From assembly GCA_947184155.2 (NCBI GenBank), contig CAMXCT020005013.1, forward strand, positions 278,501 through 342,500: DNA of 64,000 bases. Reading direction: 5' to 3'. The position numbers and the translations under genes were made by a program. Shown one piece after another: positions 57,318-64,000 of the stretch. This stretch comes from Cladocopium goreaui. Taxonomy: Eukaryota; Sar; Dinophyceae; Suessiales; Symbiodiniaceae. Position 1 is the first letter of the stretch, and each line of letters starts with the position of its first letter. Under the pieces are notes generated by a model, which saw nothing but the letters and a program-made list of their open reading frames with translations, did no database searches and was not told the origin of the DNA.

Positions 57318-57369
57318 CCGGGGTGGGGTGGGGTGGGGTTAGGGTGGGGTTAGGTTAGGGTGGGGTGGG
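57318..57369 (+). repeat. G-rich telomere-like block
   Basis: ggggtggggtggggtggggt followed by tagggtggggttaggttagg and gtggggtggg. Mixed GGGGT and TTAGGG-type units, strongly G-skewed and able in principle to form G-quadruplexes. The known dinoflagellate telomere unit is TTTAGGG; this block is degenerate and interstitial. Confidence 0.7.
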
Positions 57370-57839
57370 ATGTTAACAGCACGCATCTAAGAACATTGGG
57401 GTGGGGTGGGACTTGCCATCTCAATTCTTCTTGTCCCTTTTCATGTCTTTTTTCCGGCTCAGATCACGTATTCTCTGCTCTTTTTTCGCTCCTCTACGTG
57501 ACATCAACTAATCTCAGCTCTTCTCAGCATTTCTCAGCCCTAATTATTCACATGAACTCAAATCTTCCCATCTCAACAACTACCTGCTCATTCATTCCTG
57601 CTCATGGTTTCAATCTGTCATTGCTTCTGCATCTCACAGACACCTCTAGGTCTAGGTCCTTACTCACGGGCTGAGTGACCAAATGCAAGGCATGCCATGC
57701 TTTCCCCTACCGGCGTGCACAAATGATCCAAATTCCGCGTGTACAGTGTACATGCGATGACACGACCGTTTAAACTTATTCAACCAACAGTCAACCAAAA
57801 CGCGTTTTAAACCACCCAGCCCGCTGGCACGTCAAAAAT

Positions 57840-58090
57840 CCGAATGGGATTCCGCAAATGCTGAGTTAAGCAGGGGAAATCCCTCCTTTAGCAAATTCCA
57901 GGTGTTATGCCACTCAAATGTGGCAGCACCAGATAATTCCACAAGAACAGCGACTTTAAGCCAACCAAACGTGGGGCAGAAAAGGGGCAATCTCCATCCA
58001 CAGTGGCAAGCCAAGGGTTCACCGGTGCACCATATCTGAGAGCATCGCTTCCCAGGGATAACTGTTTAAAGTTAGGCATGGGTTCCACCA
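57840..58090 (-). CDS. coding-like patch, unknown protein
   Basis: Two overlapping minus frames are open: NFKQLSLGSDALRYGAPVNP to 57888, and TFGWLKVAVLVELSGAATFE then WHNTWNLLKEGFPLLNSAFA to a stop at 57832. An exon junction or a frameshift between them is possible. Confidence 0.3.
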
Positions 58091-58154
58091 AGAAAATCAG
58101 ACGTCCATCACCAGCATTCCCGGAAAGCTATTGAGCTGCCAAAAACGAATGACT

Positions 58155-58259
58155 ATATCCTCTGGCAGATTTACCATAGCTGCCATAGCCATTGAAAATC
58201 ACCAGTTTGAATAGACAAATGCGCCATTTTCCATAGCTATGATAAATTACAAGAGGGTA
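58155..58259. mobile_element. palindromic MITE family 1, copy
   Basis: TATCCTCTGGCAGATTTACC on the left and GATAAATTACAAGAGGGTAA on the right, arms moderately worn. Confidence 0.7.
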
Positions 58260-58306
58260 ATTAATATCTGTGGATTCTGTTGGTGTCTACACCTACCTGG
58301 ACATAC

Positions 58307-58404
58307 CTGGGCTGAACCCTGACACCTGATGCGCTCGGCTTCTTCTTCCGCGTGGTGGGTCCAAACTGCGAACTGCTGCATCTCTGAATTGGTGCCCCAG
58401 CGAG
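58307..58404 (-). CDS. putative internal exon, unknown protein
   Basis: Acceptor cgtgatttag|CTCGCT and consensus GT donor (CAGCCCAG|GTATGT) bound 98 bp. The best frame (two bases in, phase 0 out) is RWGTNSEMQQFAVWTHHAEE then EAERIRCQGSAQ, acidic and helical in character. The second frame (SLGHQFRDAAVRSLD) is open too. Confidence 0.5.
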
Positions 58405-58935
58405 CTAAATCACGAAGGTGGTTTATGTTTGGTATAAAAGTAGAAGTGTTGGGTTTGTGGAGATTCGAACTGGTTAATGGAGTGTATAAACCAAGGAAAT
58501 AGAAACTAGCCAACATATATCATATTATATCGGCTATAAGTCCAATTTGTCTTGGTTAAGCCCGCATTTTTGCAGGATCACCATTTACAACTGTAGGGCA
58601 CCACCGAAGCTACATATCATCTGAGATGCGCATGCGACGATTTTCAGATGGGCACCAACTTGTGTCAATATGTTTTTTTGCCACCCCAAAAACAGCCAGC
58701 AACGCAGTCATACAATTTCTGTTGTATAATGTCTATATATATATACTTATGTAAACTTATGTGTATATATATATATATAATAGTAATATATTACAAAACA
58801 TATGCAGAAAATGTGTGTGTGTGTGTGATTTGTGTATGTGTACACCTCCTGCTGGTGAAATTGCCATGATTGTTGGTAGCATAGATCCCCATAGACCTCC
58901 AGCATTTTCTAGCACTGTCAGATTGCCTGATGTCG

Positions 58936-59075
58936 TCGCTGAAAAGCACCGTCAACATCTTTGATGACGGTTTTCTCGAATTTATTCGCTAGCAAGGTGA
59001 TACATGGCGCGCAGTGCGGCAAATGCTCCATGGACTCCAACAAACCACAAGTGCGGTCAATCAAACTTTGGAACA
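58936..59075 (-). CDS. putative exon, unknown protein
   Basis: Open minus frame SLIDRTCGLLESMEHLPHCA, PCITLLANKFEKTVIKDVDG, AFQRRHQ, ending near a GC donor (CATCAG|GCAATC). Possible acceptor ttccaaag|TTTGAT. Clearly protein-like. Family unknown. Confidence 0.45.
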
Positions 59076-59099
59076 CAACTCATGTGGTGCCAATCAAAA

Positions 59100-59940
59100 G
59101 CCACCCAATGCCTTTTTCTTTGTGGTTTATGAAATTGGGCACGTCCCTCCTCGGGATGGTTTATAGTACAATTTAGATGATGAAAACGATGAATAGAAAC
59201 AATAATCCTTGCAAAATATATAGTAGTAATAATAAATAGTAACAACCGCTATAACATGAACAACAAAAAATGATAAATGATCATGCAGAACAATACTCAT
59301 GATAAACCAAAAACAGCTATATAATTAACCGTCTATATACCCAAAAAATAACAACTACACTATTAAGGATATGTATATTGACCCTTTATCCTCTGGTAAT
59401 CAAACATGGTTTGCCGGAAAACACCCCATTTAGCTTGATGATGTGCCCATTTTAACCAACCATGTAGCTCGGGGATCTCCCAGCCATGTTTCATTATCTT
59501 ATTACATCCCCATGAATTCTAATCAAATACCTGTTTGTTCCTGGTTAAACCTGCATCTAAATGATGAACCATGAATTGCTTGGTGACATATGTGCGTTAA
59601 TCATTCCAGCTGGACATGGTCATCCTCAGCTCAGCCTCGCCGCCTCCGCCGATAGATTGGAGCTTCATGAATAAAATTGCCGTCTGAAGTTGTCTGGGTT
59701 TTATTTTGTTGTTGGTTCAGAAGGATTTCAGGTTTCCAAAACACATGGGATCGGTGCTATGGGCTTTTTTGCGGCTGTGGTGGGGTTTACTGCTGATCCA
59801 AGCTGGCCATCGAAAACTGATCACCACCGACCGACATGATGTCCCCATTTGCAGCATAACGACCAATCACCAGTTGGTGAACAGCCATTTTTGATAGTTA
59901 CCCCCACGAATTCAGGTGGCAAATTGCCATTCTTGGGAGT
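59100..59940. other. stretch with a family 1 remnant and one weak exon-like patch
   Basis: A left half of family 1 (tatcctctggtaatcaaaca) lies at 59389-59440. The minus strand at 59620-59670 reads MKLQSIGGGGEAELRMTMSS but is not anchored by splice sites. Confidence 0.3.
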
Positions 59941-59950
59941 ATTTTCAAGT

Positions 59951-60075
59951 TGCCCTCTGGTTATTTAACATAGCCATGGAAAATGGACAATTCATAGATG
60001 ATTTTCCTATTAATACCTCCATTTATAGGTGATTTTCCATGATTTTCCATGGCTATGTTAAATAACCAGAGGGTA
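59951..60075. mobile_element. palindromic MITE family 1, copy
   Basis: TGCCCTCTGGTTATTTAACA to TTAAATAACCAGAGGGTA. A local duplication (gattttccatgattttcca) lengthens the right arm. The left flanking TA has changed to TG. Confidence 0.85.
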
Positions 60076-60309
60076 CATCCCTAGCCATCCAGTTGGTTGA
60101 CCCAGATCATTTGCGCGGATGTTCTCCGACACCTTTGGGCGCTAGGTCTTCGGGTCGTTCAGCTGACCTCAGGCTTTTTGGGATGGAATTCTTGCATACT
60201 GGGCCTGTATATCTATACACACATCCACATGTGCATATGCATAAATATTTATATATATATAAACATATGTATATATATATATGTATATGTACATATGTAT
60301 AGATATATA

Positions 60310-60460
60310 TATATATAATGTTATATTATATTATATTATATTACATCATATTGTATTATACTATAATAATATTATATTATACTATATTGTATTATATTAT
60401 GTTATGTTATTCTATTATATTATATTGTACCATATGTTATTATATGATATTATATGTATA
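60310..60460. repeat. TTATATTA short repeat
   Basis: About 150 bp of ttatattata-type units with occasional C and G. It follows TA microsatellites at 60250-60315. Confidence 0.85.
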
Positions 60461-60548
60461 TATATATATATATACGTATATATGATGCATATGTGTGTGC
60501 ACATATTTCTTTGGTACAAGAAAAAAAAGGTAAACGGACATCCCCCTA

Positions 60549-60785
60549 CATCGTCCACGCATTGGTCCTGACCTCGTTTTCCAAGGACAGTGTCTCAAGA
60601 ATCGCTAGCTCTTTGTTGGTAAACTTACCCCAATAATCCCCAAGAACTATCGTGTGATCGTGTGGTGAATTTGTTGGGAAACTCCATTCGTAGCTCCAAC
60701 TGGCTCCCCGGTGAATTTCGATACCCCTAGCTCCACTAATCGTCCAGGTCCAAAAACGGAGCTGGAAACTGTTGCGAATTCCCAT
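60549..60785 (-). CDS. coding-like patch, unknown protein
   Basis: Minus frame SFQLRFWTWTISGARGIEIH, RGASWSYEWSFPTNSPHDHT, IVLGDYWGKFTNKELAILET to TGA at 60546. No clean acceptor and no recognised family. Confidence 0.3.
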
Positions 60786-60844
60786 GGGGATATAGTGGGT
60801 AACCAGTACTCAAGGGACAATCCTGGGGATATCATCAATAGGTA

Positions 60845-60934
60845 TGTCTGAAAATCTGGTACGTGCCCCAAACGACTGCCATTTTAAAAAGGGAATGAAA
60901 AACATCAAATTTGTGGGTGCCCCATTTTCAGACA
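60845..60934. repeat. short inverted repeat, possible third MITE family
   Basis: Begins tgtctgaaaat, has tgcccc near each end, and closes with attttcagaca, giving an 11-bp inverted end pair. Similar tgtctgaaaat starts occur at 21998 and 22084. Confidence 0.5.
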
Positions 60935-61591
60935 ACCCCATATATCACCCGGGTGGCAAGCTGACTTCAACAAGATAGCTTATAACATCGTATTGTGTAA
61001 TCTATGGACGTCGACATGGTTTTCCGAGATTTCCTGGCATCAACCCCTCCAAAAACATCAATCCTTGTGCATGATCATCCCAAAGATGGTGCGCTCAATG
61101 TTCCCGGTGATTTCGGGTGATTTCCCGACTAACCATCATTCCAGTGACGTCATCATCACGACGTGAGGTCATTGTAAGTCATACAAGAGTTGGTTGGCTG
61201 ACAACATCGAACATTTTTGTGGCAGCAAAAGCTTCCCATCCTGCAGGTTTCCAAGTTTTTGTTGACCAAGAGACTCATGTTGACGCCCTTAGCGCAAGCG
61301 ATCGTGAAAACACCCATGGCTTCCCATCTGTAGTTTCCTTTGAAAGAACCACAGAATGGCTTCCTTGGAATCACCTTAAGCGAATGTGCATCTGGAGAAA
61401 TATGTATACATTAATGTATACTCTCGCTGGTAACAGGCATGGCAAAGGGAAACCCATTGAATTTGCCTTTAAATGGGAAAATCATCTATAAATGGGGGAC
61501 TTTGCACTGCCATGTCTGATTACCTCCTCAAGCTCCTCATAGACACAAAATGCTACGAGAAAGTCTCCATAGTTTTCATGATCTTCAAGAT

Positions 61592-61697
61592 GACGGTAAA
61601 CTAACACAACTGTGGAAAATCACCATTTTTTATGGGTAAATCAACAATTCCTATGGCCATCGCTTCAATAGCAAACTATTAGTTTGCCAGAGGGCAA
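61592..61697. mobile_element. MITE family 1, subfamily b copy
   Basis: Left gacggtaaactaacacaact, right aatagcaaactattagtttg then ccagagggca. The interior ttcctatggccatcgcttca marks subfamily b. Confidence 0.65.
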
Positions 61698-61845
61698 TCC
61701 TCAATCATCCACTGAAGGATCCCTGCCACAAGTACCGATGAAACCCATCCCATCCGTTAAAAAAACAACCCCATTCTATGGTACCAAATATGTGGAACAT
61801 AAGCCCCTACTACACCATCTAGTTTTTTGCAGGCTGCTTAATATT

Positions 61846-61972
61846 ACCCTCTGGTATATTTAACAGTTAGCTATGGCCTATGGAAAATGGCCCATTTATA
61901 GATGATAAACATCATTTTTTTATCATGTTTTACCTACCAAAAATCGTGGATCTTCCAGTTCGCTACGTGGAA
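61846..61972. mobile_element. MITE family 1, right-truncated copy
   Basis: taccctctggtatatttaac through atggcccatttatagatgat to tcttccagttcgctacgtgg. It ends at a GC-rich patch (61980-62100) that is open on the minus strand (for example FRRRNPKSRQERNTRRHSYR) but has no clear exon limits. Confidence 0.6.
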
Positions 61973-62662
61973 CATGTTCGAAGGCGACCGGGGGATGGGC
62001 TGTTGATGTTTCCCTGCTGGGCTTCCCCAACCACTTCCAGGCGGTAGCTGTGTCGACGTGTGTTCCGCTCCTGTCGCGACTTGGGGTTGCGACGTCGGAA
62101 ATCCCGTCCTTTTTTTGTCACAGAAAAAAGGGGATAATCCAAAAAAACTCAGCTACCCCATGCATGATTGTGAGTAGTTTTTTTTTTCCGGAACTTGTTT
62201 CAGGCACCTAGATTGGCGTTCAATAATTATTGGGAATGATATACCCATCAAACATTCCAAGTATGGTCGATGTAAGGCCCGGATTTCAGGCTCTCGCAGA
62301 TGCTGTGGGGTCAGGAAGGGTTGATACTGGGCGTGGCAGGTACTCAGATCATGGACTGATGGCTGTCTTGAAACATGGTGTGCGGAATCATACAAAATCA
62401 AAAACCAGGGTAAGAACGGTTCTTGAACAAACCACAAAGATCACAAAGCTGAAACAACTGTGGTAGTGAAAACACGGTGCTTTTGACGTGTTCAATCAAG
62501 ATCACACTATACTATATAGATAGATATAGATATATAACTACATATAATAGATATATATATATACACATATATATACATATATATATAATTAAATAATATT
62601 ATACGATATCCCCGGAAGTCCATGCACGCCGGCCATCTATCTACTCCGTCCGATCCAACGAC

Positions 62663-62715
62663 CTTGATCTTGGATCTGCTTCTTTCAGGACCCCGGAAAA
62701 CAGTGTTCAGATGGT
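62663..62715 (-). CDS. putative internal exon, unknown protein
   Basis: Acceptor tggatttttag|ACCATC and GT donor (AAGATCAAG|GTCGTT) bound 53 bp: two bases and 17 codons HLNTVFRGPERSRSKIK. The open frame extends both ways (CFGFLD before, VVGSDGVDRWPACMDFRG after), so a longer exon is possible. Confidence 0.45.
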
Positions 62716-62847
62716 CTAAAAATCCAAAACAAATCGCTGCATCAAGACTTTCTCCCAAAGAGTAAAAAAAAATATGTTTAAAAGATCAAAATATATATAA
62801 GGAACCATTCAGAACCATTCACCTTTATTGAACATCAACTATTTCTA

Positions 62848-63018
62848 TGGTATTTCCTGCAACTCCTTGCGCTGTCGCCTGGCTATCAGGAGACACGGCA
62901 GCACTTTGCTTCAGGGCAGCGAGGTCATGCACCACCTAGCAGCGTCCGACGCCAGGGGAGTTCCTTGCACATGTCAACCACTGCCAGGGTGACAGCCAAT
63001 CCCTCTATGGGGAAAGGT
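62848..63018. CDS. GC-rich coding-like patch, strand uncertain
   Basis: The plus strand is open in two frames and has a GT donor (GGGGAAAG|GTGTAT). The minus strand reads VVDMCKELPWRRTLL before a GT donor and QSAAVSPDSQATAQGVA before a GA donor. Coding is likely, but strand is unresolved. Confidence 0.3.
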
Positions 63019-63149
63019 GTATTAATCCCATCACCCTAATAGCCCTAATATTGAACATTCCTTAAATGGTCCCAATTATGTGGAAATTCCCTCCTAAACC
63101 ATGGTTTCTAAGGGGGTGTTTAATATTAGGGGGAAGGGATTAATTCAGC

Positions 63150-63240
63150 CCAGGTTTGATATCCACCATGAATTGAAGCGTTTCCAACAGCCACTGGCTT
63201 TTTCTTCGACGTCCGCTGCATCGGAGAGAGCCCGATTGAT
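63150..63240 (-). CDS. putative exon, unknown protein
   Basis: Acceptor atgtgaccag|ATCAAT opens INRALSDAADVEEKASGCWK then RFNSWWIS. Acidic helix followed by aromatic residues. Donor not resolved. May belong with the exon at 62663. Confidence 0.4.
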
Positions 63241-63354
63241 CTGGTCACATGATCAGTGAACTTCACATTTGGGATTAAATAGCCTCCAGTAATCAAGTTG
63301 ATAGCTATCAGACCCGTTATAATACATATGTATATATATATATACATTACATAT

Positions 63355-63492
63355 ATGTATGTAATGTAATGTGATGTGATGTGATGAAATGTAATGTTAT
63401 GTAATGTTATGTAATGTTATGTTATGTAATGTAATGTAACGTAACGTAATGTAATGTATGTTTGTATGTATGTTTGTATGTATGTATTAATG
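63355..63492. repeat. ATGTAATGT / ATGTATGTTTGT short repeats
   Basis: Runs of atgtaatgttatgtaatg changing to gtatgtatgtttgtatgt. No gene. A second short run (catggtgattt, four times) lies at 63639-63690. Confidence 0.8.
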
Positions 63493-64000
63493 TACAGTAC
63501 ATTGGTTGATGGCTAAAATGGGGACATCTTCACCCCATCCGTGGCTCACCATCTGGCCAGGCCGATCGGGACCACCACTTGACATCCGCAGAGCTGGATT
63601 CGGCGTAGGATTCGTTTTATGGTGATTGAATTCCTGCTTATGGTGATTTCATGGTGATGTCATGGTGATTTCATGGTGATCTCATGGTGGTTTAATATGT
63701 TTAATGAAATATCTCATGGGATAATTATAGCTGACAGCTGACCAACTTGATATGGGTGAAAATTGAGATACAAAATGGATCAAAGTGGCAGTTCTCAAAG
63801 GGAAAGTGTGATTGGACCAGATTCGGACACAACTTTTGGACAAACACATATCCAGCTTGGGATAAAAACCTGGAAATGGATGGAAATGGATCCAAATGGC
63901 ATAAGACTATATGTCCCTCTTAGAATTGGGATAGTCTACCGTTGGTCTCGGATTCTGTTTGATTATTATGGAAACATTCTTCTTGATTCGTGCAGGCTCC

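Noticed and set aside
1-64000. tRNA, rRNA, viral or transposase genes
   Set aside because: I looked for cloverleaf-like GC-rich 70-90 bp segments, rRNA landmarks, reverse-transcriptase or DDE motifs and found none I could support.

Overview
This window reads as nuclear DNA of a dinoflagellate, most likely Symbiodiniaceae or a close relative (inference). The grounds are: (i) a tandem RCC1-like protein with 41-residue units and a ubiquitin-like tail, of a type common in Symbiodiniaceae; (ii) very short GC-rich exons in long AT-rich introns; (iii) splice donors that are GT, GC or GA, with acceptors usually AG followed by G; (iv) many short palindromic repeats. I found no bacterial operon, CRISPR array, rRNA, tRNA or virus. 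Most long open frames here are chance frames in AT-rich or tandem-repeat DNA. Real coding sequence sits in patches of about 30-190 bp, nearly all readable on the minus strand.

Layout. 1-3.1 kb: two palindromic repeats and the RCC1-repeat exon (minus). 3.6-4.7 kb: three low-complexity or minisatellite blocks. 5-13.3 kb: scattered minus-strand exon candidates, including a dinucleotide-binding (GGGxSG) exon at 8.7 kb, among repeats. 16.3-18.4 kb: a three-exon minus-strand gene of unknown function with its stop codon. 20.5-26.3 kb: a chain of phase-compatible minus-strand exons, then two Cys-rich exons sharing the peptide AYALCP. 26.3-32 kb: mostly repeats. 32-36.5 kb: several minus-strand exons and an 81/71-bp tandem array. 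39.2-41.7 kb: a 1.22 kb direct duplication. 42-43.9 kb: an ankyrin-like exon and a terminal exon. 44-50 kb: repeat clusters and exon candidates.

50.3-54.6 kb holds the clearest gene: a KCTD-type BTB/POZ (T1) domain starting at its own ATG (54635, minus) and split over five micro-exons that join in frame. Its first intron holds a 0.9 kb tandem array and a palindromic element. 54.9-63.5 kb has a 56-bp tandem array, a G-rich telomere-like block and further minus-strand exon candidates.

Two repeat families dominate. Family 1 is about 105 bp, with ends CCCTCTGGT/ACCAGAGGG flanked by TA (Tc1/mariner or Stowaway-like). Family 2 is about 103 bp, with ends CTGGTTGGTGG/CCACCAACCAG and an apparent 4-bp target duplication. 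Exon calls rest on reading frame, splice signals and phase only; no transcript or database evidence was available.
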